Positions 1 through 11,755 of a stretch of 64,000 nt of DNA are shown piece after piece (the first letter of the stretch is position 1; each line of letters opens with the position of its first letter). A program made the translations under genes and the position numbers. The notes under the pieces are model-generated. The model saw only the letters and a list, made by a program, of their open reading frames with translations, searched no databases and was not told the origin of the DNA. The DNA is from Notamacropus eugenii (lineage: Eukaryota > Chordata > Mammalia > Diprotodontia > Macropodidae): NCBI RefSeq assembly GCF_028372415.1, contig NC_092875.1:229623136-229687135 (forward strand). The letters are read 5' to 3'.

Positions 1-425
1 ACGGGATAAGAGAAGGGCCAGGGGGAGGAGGTTAATAAAAGGGAGGGCAGAATGGGGGAAGAGGTTATCAGAAGCTTTTGAGGAAGGACAGGGTGGGGTA
101 GGGGGAATAGGATGGAGGGAAATACAGTTGCCAATAGTAACTGGAAAAAAAATTCTTTAAGTAAGCTTCTCTGATAAAGGCCTCATTTCTCTAACGTGGA
201 GAAAATTGTCAAGATATAGTTAGTTTTCAGATGAAGTAATCAGCTATCTATAGCCATATGGAAAAATACTCTTAACTCACTATTGATGAGAAAAATGCAA
301 ATTAAAAGAGTTTTGAGGTGCTACTTCATATCTCTTAGATTGACTGATAGGACACAAAAGGTAAATGACAAGTGGTGGAGAAGCTGTGGGGAAAATGAGA
401 TGTTAATGCATTGTTGGTGAAATAG
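1..425 (+). mobile_element. L1-family LINE remnant (3' UTR-like piece plus ORF2 3' piece)
   Basis: Bases 1-125 are the G-rich text seen in L1/HAL1 3' UTRs of this window (compare the minus-strand element near 7.7-7.9 kb). Bases ~126-425 match the end of L1 ORF2, as in 52.65-52.92 kb: the stretch reading as a decayed ctatagccatatg-aaaaa-tgctc, then atgcaaat-aaaa, then gttggagaagctgtggg. Rearranged and broken; it runs off the left edge of the window. Confidence 0.7.
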
Positions 426-1091
426 TTTAGGATCTGGCACTCCTAAGCCCCCTTTGTCCCTAGTTCTTTTCATTATTTCCCGTGAGATTTCTTGATATTT
501 TCTTCCTTAAAATATATTTATTATTTTATCTTGTTCTATAAAATAACTTAGTTTCATTTATAGCCCTAAATCTATAAATCAATCTCTGTCATGTAAAATA
601 CTTTTGTATCTGAGTGGTAATTCTCACATATTGTATACATTTTATAGTTATTTTGAGTAGAATCCTTCTTTTGATCATTTCTCCTCATTATTTCTTAGCA
701 CTGTTTAAAATGATGATTGTTTTTGTGGATTTGTTTTGTCTCCACCCAGACTGGAGCTGTTTTAGGTAGTCTGCTAATTTTCTGCAGGGGGGGGGGGGTG
801 GCATACCATGCATAAAATTAGTAGAACTGTCAACAGCAGTATGAAAATTTACTTAAACACTAATAACCACCAGTGACTGTTATAAAAGAAAACCTGCTTT
901 AATTTTTCATCTTAAGAAATCCTTTCCAGCTCTGATGCTGGTTAAGATGCACAAAATTACCCAGAGGAGCTTGAAATCAAAAAAAATTCAGTAAGAGATA
1001 ATCTTAACTATGTGACACCATTCATATTACTAAACTCCTGATCTCTCATCAATAACAACAACTTCAAAAAATATTTTAACTTTCTTTGCAG
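426..1091 (+). other. PTPN2 intron end, no further feature
   Basis: Intronic sequence before the first visible PTPN2 exon. It holds a G-run at 787-796 and ends in the acceptor ttctttgcag. I see no other gene or recognisable repeat here. Confidence 0.6.
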
Positions 1092-1253
1092 ATGGAAAAA
1101 AGAGATGATCCATTTTCTGTTGATATTAAGCAAGTATTACTGAATATGAGAAAATATCGAATGGGACTTATTCAAACTCCAGATCAACTAAGATTTTCAT
1201 ATATGGCTGTAATAGAAGGAGCAAAATTTATAATGGGAGATTCAAATATACAG
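1092..1253 (+). CDS. PTPN2: PTPN2 exon: end of the tyrosine phosphatase catalytic domain
   Basis: Exon of T-cell protein tyrosine phosphatase, a non-receptor enzyme that dephosphorylates JAK/STAT, insulin-receptor and EGFR phosphotyrosines. Acceptor ttgcag ends at 1091 and donor gtaaagt begins at 1254. The 162 nt encode 54 residues in phase 0, from [14 protein letters not shown] to [26 protein letters not shown] contains the Q-loop glutamine (Q260 in human numbering) that positions water for hydrolysis of the phospho-enzyme. The catalytic cysteine lies in an earlier exon outside the window. Compared with recalled human PTPN2 (MEKGDDINIKQ), this exon carries three extra residues and looks like PTPN1 (DKRKDPSSVDIKK), but the linker and tails in the following exons are unmistakably PTPN2. 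Host gene, same strand as the exons at 11783, 16564 and 25195. Confidence 0.96.
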
Positions 1254-2099
1254 GTAAAGTTTATAGACAAAATAATATATACATCTGTAAACAGGAACAT
1301 GTAAGATAGTTATGCCTTATAGTATTAGTATATAGTAATGTATGAAGTATAATTGCTTATTCTCCCCCCTCCCCCAAAGCATATATCTATACCTTTGATA
1401 TGACAGGCTTATTTATTAAAATCAAAAATCTCAAATCTTATGATGCTGTTATATGCTGATGGGGACCTGGGCTTTGTATTCCTTCCTCTCTGTAGTATTA
1501 TTGACTTCTCTTGGGTTTTAATTTCAGAGTTAAATTAATTCAGAAGAGTTATTAGTTGTGTGCCACTTTTTTAAATGAACTTTACAAAATAATTGTTCAG
1601 CATATGCATTTCATTATTTTGTTGTAAAATGTTTTTAATAGTACTAATCACAGAGACTTAATAAAACTAATTGAATGCTGGTTTAATTTTGAGATTTTTT
1701 TTTGAAGGGAGGGTAGTACTTCATTTGATCATTAATCATGTTGGTAATAACAAAGGTTTCACCTGCATAACATTTTTACAAGTCAATTGGATAACTTATT
1801 GTTGAAGGATATTTTTGTACTATGTATTAGAATACATAATACACTAATATAAGCTAACAAGAAAACAGAATCACTCAACGGAAACCTTATATTTTGCCTT
1901 GAATCTTGAGCTTGGACATGTTAAATGTCAGACTCTAATCTAGTAAATTTCTTACACTGTGAAGCCTTAAATTGGCTCAGTGTTTTTCATGATTACAAAC
2001 CATATGTGGAATGCTTATGTAAACCCTCTTTAGGGTTTACCACCAGACTGTCTGTCACATTGAATATTATAGTATCTAGTAGCTCAAATTATTATGTAT

Positions 2100-2265
2100 C
2101 ATAGGAATCACAGAGGTTAGAACTGCAAGGGACCTAAATCAACTAGTCCACCTTCCTCATATTACTCACAAATGAGGAAATGAAGACTGAGAAGTTAAGC
2201 GATTTACCCAAGGTCTCTCAATTATTTAGTGACCAATTTAAGGCTAAAACCCAGGTCTCAAGTAG
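2100..2265 (-). repeat. MIR-type SINE fragment
   Basis: Decayed text of the form gaggaaatgaagactgagaa, followed by a degenerate gttaagtgacttgcccaaggtc block, which is the complement of the conserved MIR core. Boundaries approximate. Confidence 0.55.
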
Positions 2266-3095
2266 AATTAAGCAAATAATTGCCCTGGGTTAGTGGGGAT
2301 CTGAAAAGATACATCAATTCACAATGTACTCCGATCAAATAAGTTAAATACTTTGGGGAGAAGTGTAGTGGTTTTCTCTGCTTTGTGACACATCTCTACA
2401 ACCCTCAGTTATAATAGAGTAACTTTCATCATCCCTATTTGAGATATGTTCCTTAGCACCCAAACCTGGCACATTCCCCTCCTCTCCTTACTTGTTGCCT
2501 TCCTTGCTCTCCCATATTTCCTTCCCTTCATTTGTAGTTTAGAGATACATGTACGATTTTATGACTAGTTTGCTCGTAGAATTAGCTTTTCTGAAAACTC
2601 ATTCTTTCCCCCCTTTTTTAATCCCAGCTTTGGAGATGCCAGAGACATCCTTGGTCTTTCTGAATATTTTCTTGAAGTCTTTATGGCTTGACATGAAATA
2701 ATAGTTCCATTAGTAATTTTCATTCTGAAGTAATTGTTTCCCCTTTTCTCACAAACGTTATCTTGAAGAAGTGGACATTTTTGTTATTGTGTGTGGTTTT
2801 ATTTAGTTCTGTCTGTGGAGGAAATAGGGATAGATGTTAGGTCTGAAGGATTTGAGAACTCTCAGAAAATGTATCCTTTTTTTGTTGCACACAAATTGGT
2901 AGTCTAACTTCTCAAATGTGTATGAGGGAGGAGGGTTAAAATAGGGACATTTCCTTTAGGGAAGCCTCTATGGTGATGACCTTGGCCTACCTGGATAAAT
3001 CTAGGTAATTCTCAGTTGTGATCTGAACTGGTAATCAGTATCACTAGTTCCCTATAGTCCATGGTTTTCAATATTCTCAGGCAAATTATGTAGAT

Positions 3096-3592
3096 CAGCA
3101 GTTCTCAGAACTTTCTGATCTCAGGACTGAAGAGTCTATAAGAGCTTTATGTGGGTTACATCTACTGATATTAACTATATCTGAAATTAAAACAATTTGG
3201 TATTATGAAAATAGTTTTGACTTCATGGGATTCCCTTAAGGATCTTAGGGACCTCCTTCATAAGTCCGGTCAGTCAATAAACATTTATTAAGCTTCTGTT
3301 TTGTGTCAGGCACTAGGGATACTTAAAAAAAACAAAAGACAAGTCCCTCCCCCCAAGGAACTCATCTTCTAAACTGGGAAAGACAATAGAAACTTAAAGG
3401 CTAGGGAGAAGGCACTTAGTGTGGGGACTACATGAAGTTTTACAGCTGGGTAGGAACCACTGAAGTGAATGCCCTGGGCAACCTCCTTAAATGGAAGATA
3501 TAGGAAGAGTTCTCAGATATCTACCCTCTGCAGTCAGAGGGTGGGAAGGGCCCCAAGGACACAGTCCTCAGACCAAACTTAGAGAACCTCTG
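3096..3592 (+). mobile_element. MER5-type hAT-Charlie DNA transposon, split by an L2 fragment
   Basis: Left end cagcagttctcagaactt and right end aacttagagaacctctg are imperfect inverted ends. The interior (tgtgggttacatctactgat, then tattatgaaaatagttttga) matches the MER5 text also found at 57726. The flanks atgtagat (3088-3095) and atctagat (3593-3600) are an 8-bp target duplication with one mismatch, fitting the hAT preference nTCTAGAn. Non-coding and non-autonomous. Confidence 0.72.
3265..3540 (-). mobile_element. L2 3'-end fragment inside the MER5 element
   Basis: The text cagtcaataaacatttatta, then gtcaggcactagggatac, is the reverse complement of the L2 3' end. It interrupts the MER5 element, so it was mobile after that element landed or was joined to it by rearrangement. 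Confidence 0.6.
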
Positions 3593-4107
3593 ATCTAGAT
3601 TACAGTGCTGCACACCTTCAGAAAAAGGCTTTCGCTTTAGTATCTTAGTTTCATAAACAAGCAGTGTCGAAATCAAGCAAGTTTCTTGTACCCTTAGTTG
3701 TATGCTATAGCTGCTTTTCCTTCAAATGAATAGCAGGTCTTGAATTCCAGATTTTTACAAGTTCATTACTAAGATTAAATGTTTTAGTTCATCATTTTCT
3801 TACTCGATACTCCTTTTCTTAATGACAGATTTAGAATTTGTTCTATGTTCTGGGAATTTGTCCAATAAGATTTTATTTCTGGCATAAATTGTCTCTTACT
3901 GGCATTTTTTACATTTGTCCAAGCAGAAAGCAAAGCTTCAGTGAAGGGTAAAATAAGACCTCAGATTTACCCATGTAAATTCTGGGAACTATTTAGCATT
4001 CTTATTTGATACCTTACTTAGCCAAATGTAAATAACCATTTGTTTTCTTGTTCTCTTATCTCCCTGTTTTCACTGCTTTTTCACCAGTGTGACTGAGTGA
4101 TGGGAAA

Positions 4108-4185
4108 ACATGTAGTAGTCAGTCAGTAAACATTTAGTAAGCTCTTACTAAATGCCAGATACCGCAGAGCACCCAGAAGACAAAA
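4108..4185 (-). repeat. L2 3'-end fragment
   Basis: Short match to the reverse complement of the L2 tail (cagtcagtaaacatttagta followed by a degenerate tactaaatgccagat). Confidence 0.5.
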
Positions 4186-4619
4186 CCAATTTTTAATAAA
4201 TTTCAGTTTTACAAGATATGATTATGAATAGTTAATTGTATAATGACTTACATAGCAGTTATTATGGTATTAGAATTTCCCATAAATGGGACTCACTGAA
4301 ATACATGGCAATTCTTTCATCTAATGACATAAATCTTGATTGTACAGTATTCACTATGTTAGTAAAAATGATGCAGAGGGAACACACTATATTCCTGTTT
4401 TAAAAAAATTGTTGTTTATGTTACTTGGATATCATTACATGCTAACAGACTGTGATCCAGTTTAAAATTTTAAAATATGACTCTTATCCTTGTACCATCA
4501 AAAAAGACAAACTCTTGACTTAAAGAATTATTTTCCTTTCCAAAGCAAACATGAAAAACCATAAGTTGCAAGAGTAACTAGTAATTTCATCAGTTTAAAG
4601 TAAAACATAATCCTGTTAA

Positions 4620-5285
4620 AAATTAGCCTATAAGCATTTATTAAACACATGTAATGTGCCCTGCACTATCTTAGCCTCTGAGAATTCATATTAATAAAAG
4701 GAGTCCCTTTCTTTAAGGAATTTACATCATATTGGGGTAGAAAACATGAGATAAATAAGTATATATAGAATATGTACATAATACACATGTTAAATAGGGG
4801 GGTGAGATTAGCTAGATTGATTAGGAAAGGCTTTGTACAGAAAGAACTACTTGAGGAGAGCTTTGAAAGAAGTGTAATTCTAACATGTGGGAGTTAAGTG
4901 AGAATACATTCTAGACATTAAGGGACACCCCCATTGCAAAGGTACACAGACTGGAATGTCGCATGTGAGGAGCAACAAGAATGCCAGTTTGACTGGAATG
5001 TAGGGTGTGGAAAGGGAAGTAATGTATACTGAAATTGGCAAGTTGGGTTGGAACTAAGTTATGAAGAGCTTATTTTAAGCTCTTAAGGTAATAATGAGCC
5101 ATTGGAGTTTCTTGAGTAGAGGGAGTGATGTGGTTAGATACGCACCTTAGGAAAATCACTTGGAGATGAGAGATCCTGACAGAGATGACAAATTGCAAGG
5201 CTACTGCAGTAGTTCAAGTGAGAGGCAGTAAAAGCCTGAACTTGGATTGTTATGTAGAGTAGAAAGAAAGGTTGTGAAGATTGTA
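4620..5285 (-). mobile_element. L2 LINE fragment
   Basis: About 660 bp of reverse-complement L2: aagcatttattaaacac at the left, then the blocks ggaatttacatcatattggg, gaggagcaacaagaatgcca, gccattggagtttcttgagt and ctactgcagtagttcaagtg in consensus order. Same order as the copies near 42.1, 56.1 and 59.9 kb. Confidence 0.75.
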
Positions 5286-5598
5286 ATGACCACCTTAGTA
5301 CTACTATGTTTTTAATGCTGATAGTCTACAACTGGGCATTATTAATTGTTGTATTTCATACAGACTTCTGGAGAAGTACAGATGGTTCAGATATTCTTTT
5401 TAGTTGTTAAATCAGAATGGGCGAACCCTATTTGATGTTAGGGATACCCAGATTTGGGCAAGGCCTTTAACTTTTATTTTGCAAATTGATCACATCCTAA
5501 CTTATCCACAGAGTTTTGGAAGTGTAGTACATGACAGACTTTGTTCACATTAGAAGACATTGGAATGCTATCCCTTTTATTCGTCAGTAATTATGTTA

Positions 5599-5832
5599 GG
5601 GTAGCTACATGGCACAATGGATAGAGTCCCAGACCAGGAGTCAAGAAGACTTATCTTCCAGAGTTCAAATCTGACTGCAGATATTAGTTGTATGACCCTG
5701 GGCAAGTCACTTAACTTAGTTTCCTCATTTGTAAAATGAGCTAGAGAAGGAAATGGAAAATCACTCCACTATCTTTGCCAAGAAAACCCTAAATGGGGTC
5801 ACAAAGTGTCTGAAATAACTAAACAACAACAG
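5599..5832 (+). mobile_element. Marsupial tRNA-derived SINE (WSINE1/Mar1 type)
   Basis: Head with a tRNA-like region (tggcacaatggatagagtcc, then gagttcaaatctgactgcag), the CORE-like middle (ctgggcaagtcacttaact) and the marsupial-specific tail (gccaagaaaaccctaaatgg, then a caacaacag end). Full length apart from decay. Confidence 0.85.
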
Positions 5833-5884
5833 AAAACTCAAGCTTCAATCTTATAAGGATATTTCAGTTTTATGTACTGTTTTA

Positions 5885-6175
5885 AGTACATAAAGGTTTA
5901 CAGAGAGCTTTAGGTAGAGGCCCAGGAAATTTGAGATTCAAGTAGTGAAATGACTTACAGTAGTTTCTGAGGCAGAATTTGAACCTATAACTTAATGGCC
6001 CAAGTTCAGTTGTCTGTCCACTGTGCCAGGTTGCCTGTCACAAGCAAACACTGGACATATTTGACATATGTTGTTCCATTTAAGTTTCACAACAACCCTG
6101 AGGGGCATACTGTCCAGGTATTATGAACTGTATTTTACAGATGAGGAAAGAGACTTGTCAATTAAACTAAGAAAC
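5885..6175 (-). repeat. Two adjacent MIR fragments
   Basis: 5885-6042 ends in the MIR 5' part (cagaatttgaacctataa, then gtctgtccactgtgccagg). 6062-6175 restarts in the MIR 3' part (tttcacaacaaccctgaggg, then ttttacagatgaggaaagag). Each is a decayed minus-strand copy. Confidence 0.55.
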
Positions 6176-7328
6176 TATAGAATATTAGGTAACCACTCTC
6201 TTTTTGCAGCTAGCAGAACTTCTGACTATCTGCCAAAAGGATGACTGCATCTCAGAGTTCTTACCCAGGTCTAGTTTTCTGTTTCACGGGTTTGTTTGGT
6301 GACATATAGTGGCGGTTCGTATCACTCTGTTTTTACTCTTTCATATTTATAATCATAGGATGGTTGGTGGTTTATCACTGGAACACTTAGAAATTCAATA
6401 TGTTATTCCTCTTACCACCTGATTTAGGATACCACCTCTTCTAATCACATATTTAATTGATGATTTCTCTTTAAAGATTTTATGAATGAGTGTTGCCCTT
6501 GACTGCCATATTACCCCACTTAACAAATAAGTCTGTTGACTAAATCAGTTTTATAGCTCTTTTAGTTTCCTTATTATTGGTTTACATTAAACATATATAA
6601 AAACATTGTAACTGATGTCATTATCCTTTTATCCATCACTTTTCCTTTTGTCAGGATTAATCACTTGGTTAAGGAGGTTAAGTATGATTTTATCCATTGT
6701 ACACCAACTTTTTTTCTCATTTTTCCTTCAGCTTGATATTAATTTTGATGGTTTTTAAACTAAGTTGTCAATCTTGACTGTACACAGATAGCTAATTTTG
6801 GAATGAGTAAATATCAGTAATATGTCATTTCTCTTCTATTAAAATATGAGCTTTATTTTGGGGGATGTCATTCAATTCTCACTATGGCCAGTGCCTTCTG
6901 ATTTTTTTCTCAAAGAAAGTATTCATGCTATATGTAAGCAGAAGCTGTGTAGCCTACAAATCTTTTCTTATGTATTACTCCAAAACCCTATTTCCAGCAT
7001 ATTTACTGTCTTTGGATAGTCCTACTTTTTTTCACTGAAGTCAGTGAGCGTTAGTATGCTTGTTTATTAGTATGCTTGTTTATTTAATGTTGAGGTCTTA
7101 ATAAGTTTTTTATGGAATTTCTCTTTATTTTCACTGTGTTCTACAGATGTTAACATACAGTTAAAGTAATTTTTATAGTAGTGCTGGAGCTAATTTAACA
7201 TTTGCAATATTAGATGACCAAATATTTCATGAAATATTGTTTCTTTTTGCCTTTGGGTGCACAATAAAACCAACTCCACTGGTTCTTTTAATTGCTTCTC
7301 TTTGAGGAGAACCTATGAAACATTCTTT

Positions 7329-10081
7329 TTTCTTTTAATTAATTAATTTATTTTTAGTTTTCAACATTCATTTCCACAAGATTTTGAGTTCCAATTTTTC
7401 TCCCCGTTTCTCCCCTCCCCCCACCCCAAGAAATCATGCATTCAGATTACCCCTTTGCCCCGTCTGCCCTACTTTTCCCCTATCCCCATCTTCTCTCTTT
7501 TCTTGTAGGGCAAGATAGATTTCTGTACCCCATTACCTGTATTTCTTATTTCCCAGTTGCATGCAAAAACAATTCTCAACATTTATTCCTAAAACTTTGC
7601 GTTCCAACTTCTCTCCCTTCCTCCCTCCCCACCCATTCCACTGAGAAGGCAAGCAATTCAGTATAGGTTAGATATGTGTAGTTATGCAAAAAGACTTCCA
7701 TAATAGTCATGTTGTGAAAGACTGACTATTTACCTCCATCCTATCCTGCCCCCCATTTATTCTATTTTCTCTTTTGATCTTGTCCCTCCTCAAAAGTGTT
7801 TACTTCTAGTTACTCCCTCTTCCCATTTGCTTTCCCTCCTATTATCCCCACCACCCTGCTTATCCCCTTCTCCCCTACTTTCCTGTAGTGTAAGATAGAT
7901 TTTCATACCAAATTGAGTGTGTATATTATTCTCTCCTTAAGTCAAATGTGATGAGAGTAAGCTTCACCTTTTCCCTTTCACCTCCCCCCTTTTCCCCTCC
8001 ATTGGAAAAGTTTTTTCTTGCCTCTTTTATGAGAGATAATTTGCCCCATTCCATTTCTCCCTTTCTGCTCTCAATATATTCCTCTCTCACCCCTTAATTT
8101 TGTTTTTTTAGATTATCATCTCTTCCTATTCAGCTCACCCTAAGCCTTCTGTCTATATGTATATAATCCCTCCAACTACCCAAATACTGAGAAAAGTCTC
8201 AGGAGTTATAAATATTATCTTTCCATATAGGAATGTAAACAGTTCTACTTTAGTAAGTCCCTTTTGATTTCTCTTTGCTTCTCTTGATTCTTGTGTTTGA
8301 AAGTCAGTTTTTCTATTCAGCTCTGGTCTTTTCATCAAGAATGCTTCGAAGTCCTCTATTTCATTGAATGACCATTTTTTCCCCTGAAGTATTATACTCA
8401 GTTTTTCTGGGTAGATAATTCTTGGTTTTAATCCTAGTTCCTTTGACTTCTGGAATATCATATAACAAGCCCTTCTATCCCTTAATGTAGAAGCTGCTAG
8501 ATCTTGTGTTATCCTGATTGTATTTCCACAATACTTGAATTGTTTCTTTCTGACTGCTGATAGTATTTTCTCCTTGACCTGGGAACTCTGGAATTTGGAT
8601 ACAATATTGCCAGGAGTTTTCTTTTTGTATCTCTTCCAGGAGATGATCAGTGGATTCTTTCAATATTGATTTTACCCTCTGGATCTAGAATATCAGGGTA
8701 GTTTTCCTTGATAATTTCTTGGAAGATGAGGTCTAGGCTCTTTTTTTTTTATCATGGACCAACAGTTTTTAAATTATCTCTCCTAGATCCATTTTCCAGG
8801 TCAGTTGTTTTTCCAATGAGATATTTCACACTATCTTCTATTTATTCATTCTTTTGATTTTGCTTTATAATTTCTTGGTTTCTCATAAAGTCATTAGCTT
8901 CCATCTGCTCCATACTGATTTTTAAAGAACTGTTTTCTTCAGTGAGCTTTTGAACCTCCTTTTCCATTTGGCTAATTCTTCTTTTTAAGCATTCTTCTCC
9001 TCATTGGCTTTTTGGACCTCTTTTGCCAATTGTTAGCCTATTTTTAAAGGTGTTATTTTCTTCAGCATTTTTTTGGGTCTCCAAAACTTGCTTTTCATGA
9101 TTTTCTTGCATCACTCTCGTTTCTCTTCCCAATTTTTCCTCCACCTCTCTTACTTGATTTTCAAAATCTTTTTTGAGCTCTTCCATGACCTGAGACCATT
9201 GTGTATTTATTTTCGGAGGTTTTGAATGTAGAAGCCTTGACTTTGATGTCTTCCTCTGATGGTATTCTTTGTTCTTCCTCATCTGAAACGATGGAGGAAA
9301 ATATCTGTTCACCAAGAAAGTAACCTTCTGTAGTCTTACTTTTTTTCCCTTTTTTAGGCATTTTCCCAGCCAATTACTTGACTTTTGAATACTTTATCAA
9401 GTGGAGGGTATACTCTAGGTATCTGTAAGTTCTCAGTTCCTCCAAGGTGGCACAATCAAGGGAGAGGAGTTTATTTCCTCTCCTGACCTGCACTGTGGTC
9501 TGGAAGCAACCACAGGCTTTCCTGCCCAGGATCCTCTCCAAAGGCTCCATCAGCTCCACCACACCAGTACTCCTCCTCACCCCAGGACCGCCACTCAGAA
9601 CTGAGACCCAGATCAACCTCTCAGTTCCCCCAGGTCTTTAGGCAAAGGGCTCCAAAAATGGACACTTGCTGCCTCAGCAACTGCTGCAGCCCTGGGGGCA
9701 GGTCCAGATCGAGTGTCCTTCTCACCCAGGTGAAAGACCTTTCTCACTGACCTTTGAAGCTGTCTTTGGCATATATGGGTTGAGAAATCTGGGAACTGCA
9801 GCTGCTGCTTGAGATTCTGCGCCCTGAAGCCTGCTGCAGCCCTGTCCCTGCCATGTGTGGCCAAGGCCACACTGCGCTCTGCTCTGAACCTAGTACAATA
9901 GACCTTTCCTGTTGGCCTTCCAGGCTGTCTTGGATTGGAAATCTCTTTCACTCTGTTCTTTTGTGGCTTCTACTGCTCTGGAATTTGTTTAGAGTCATTT
10001 TTTACAGATATTTTATGGCCTTTGGGGATAGAGCTATAGCAGGTCTGTCCTTCTGCTCCGCCATCTTGGCTCCACTCCCTG
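7329..10081 (-). mobile_element. HAL1 element (L1 with ORF1 but no ORF2), minus strand
   Basis: A 2.75-kb minus-strand element flanked by the 13-bp direct repeat tgaaacattcttt (7316-7328 and 10082-10094). Its 5' end (right side, 10050-10081) reads as a gccaagatggcggag leader. A leader of about 700 bp leads to an ORF1-like frame starting at 9361 (MPKKGKKSKT...), with a charged coiled-coil stretch rich in E, K and Q near 9030-9180 and RNA-binding-domain text near 8480-8660. The frame is broken in several places. After ORF1 comes a G-rich 3' UTR (8150-7400) ending gaactcaaaatcttgtggaa, the same end as the L1 at 56.97 kb. No ORF2 (endonuclease/reverse transcriptase) is present between ORF1 and 3' UTR, which is the hallmark of HAL1. 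Confidence 0.8.
8153..9361 (-). pseudogene. HAL1 ORF1 (RNA-binding chaperone-like protein), broken
   Basis: Decayed L1-type ORF1 read on the minus strand from the ATG at 9361. The visible order is a basic N-terminus (MPKKGKKSK), an acidic patch (SDEEEQRIPSEED), a coiled coil (KDFENQVREVEEKLGRE) and the C-terminal RNA-binding part (ENSWQYCIQIPEFPGQGENT and KWSFNEIEDFEAFLMKRPEL). In living L1s this trimer coats the RNA. Here the frame shifts several times, so no full protein is made. Confidence 0.7.
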
Positions 10082-10679
10082 TGAAACATTCTTTCAGATA
10101 GCTACAGCTTCCAAGATTGACACATTTCATATCCTCCAGCAGTATGTCTTTTTATTGGTCCCTGAATAAGGCTGTCATAACAGCTTAAAACTTGTGTGAT
10201 TATTAGAAGGTATCTATAGAAGCAGAGGGAAGTCAAACAGGGTTAAAGGGTATTTTGTATTTTTTTTTTTTTTGGTTTCATGAACAACCACAACCAAAAA
10301 ATACATTACTAAATAGCCAGCCTGCTAGTGATGAATCTTTCTATACTTGGTTAAGCAAACTTAAATCTATTGCTAAGGCCTTTCCAATGTAATAGAAATT
10401 ATCAGAACTTGCATTCTTACATCATGGCCTTCAGGAATATTCCACTTCCACACCATAAGATGAGACAAAATACTTCATTTTTAATAAATAATTTGTGGTA
10501 TTTCAGACATGCACTGAGCTGAAACTTATTTAAGGAAAAAATGAATTGTTAAATACTAAATGAAATTTTAAAAGAACAATTTCAAGCTAAAACTTTTTTT
10601 AAAAATATAGATCTATAATTTTGTGGTTATGGTAAACATTTGGCATGGAAACCCCCTCTTACTGATTAATGTCAACTGA

Positions 10680-10785
10680 TCCACTCTTAGAGTTTCTTGG
10701 GCCACCAAGATAGGTGGTTACTTGCTCAGAATCACAGAGCTGGTTTGTGTCAGAGGTAGGACTTGATTTCAGGTGTTCCTGATTC
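10680..10785 (-). repeat. MIR fragment
   Basis: Reverse-complement MIR core: ttgctcagaatcacagagct, then ggacttgatttcaggtgttc. About 100 bp. Confidence 0.55.
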
Positions 10786-10794
10786 AAAGGCCAT

Positions 10795-11020
10795 ATGCTA
10801 TAGTTTTTTCAGCCATTTCCCATTTGATGAGCAAGCCCTTGGTTTCCATTTCTTTGTTATGACAAAGAGTTGCTTTGAACATATTTATACATATGGGACT
10901 TTTCTTTCCTTGAACTCTCAGGGACATTGCAGGATCAAAGGATAGGTACCCATTAGTGACTTTAGGGTCATATTTTCCATTTGATTTCCAGATTAGTTAG
11001 ACCAATTCTTAAGTTACCAA
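10795..11020 (-). mobile_element. L1 ORF2 3' fragment
   Basis: The plus strand reads like the complement of the L1 ORF2 end: ggtttccatttctttgttat, then catatttatacatatgggac, caggatcaaaggataggtac and a decayed agaccaattc. Same region as 52.9-53.15 kb, inverted. Confidence 0.65.
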
Positions 11021-11683
11021 CTGTCTAGGTCTCATTTTGAAGAATTACAATGGCCTTCTGACTGTAGGCTATATCTATATATGTGTATCTTTAAAGCCAT
11101 TCCTACAAATAATGGTTTTCTATTTCTCTGTGTGCCTATACTGTCCTCATATTCTTTGCCTCTTGCTTATCACTGTGGTAGTGGTGATAATGAACAGTTA
11201 CAATGATGGATGCAGCTCCTTGTTGTTGGCTGTTTGGATCCAGGAAAAGGGAGTACAAGGATAGGTCAGTTCTCATATCTTTGAGTTCTAGTGCACTGTT
11301 AGGCAGACTAGGCAGAAGCACACTGAGATAAAGAAGCTGGCAGGTGACCTATCACCAGGCTCTTCTCTGTAATTTGATCAGGAACTAGATCATGCCAAAT
11401 ATTCTATTTTCATTACCACTAGAAAGTAAGAGATTGCTTTAGTACTTCAGTTACAAAATTCTCTTGGACAAGGACATGAGCTGTATGTATATACTTGCTC
11501 TAAATACTTCTCGAAATTCTATCATGAGGTTCTAGTATAATTTTTTTTAAATAAATGGCTTTAGAAAAGAGGAAGTGTTGCTAACCGTTGGTTATTATAA
11601 TTGGTGAGGTATTTTAAATTGATAAAGTAGCTAATGGTGTACGTTATGAAACATTAAACTGAAGGATTCTTTTTTTTTAGGTT

Positions 11684-11755
11684 CCATGTTACACTTTTCT
11701 TCCCTTTTAGAAATGATGGAAAGAACTTTGTAATGAAGATGAGGTATTTTATTAA
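11684..11755 (+). repeat. Tandem duplicate of the PTPN2 exon acceptor (period 72 bp)
   Basis: Bases 11684-11747 repeat bases 11756-11819 at an offset of exactly 72: both have a pyrimidine tract, AG, and a copy of the first 33 exon bases. Within those 33 bases 27 are identical (aatga-gaaagaactt-type core). The copy contains its own AG at 11709-11710 and a donor-like GAG/GTATTT at 11741-11749, enclosing a 33-nt pseudo-exon (11711-11743). Read in phase 0 it gives K, stop, W, K, E, L, so inclusion would end the protein just after the catalytic domain. Its second codon (TGA) is one C-to-T change from the CGA I recall in human. Confidence 0.85.

Noticed and set aside
1092-1253. Exon considered as PTPN1 (PTP1B) because of DPFSVDIK and FIMGD
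   Set aside because: The downstream exons encode the PTPN2-specific linker, RKRKR signal, TC48 tail and PRLTDT ending, none of which PTPN1 has.
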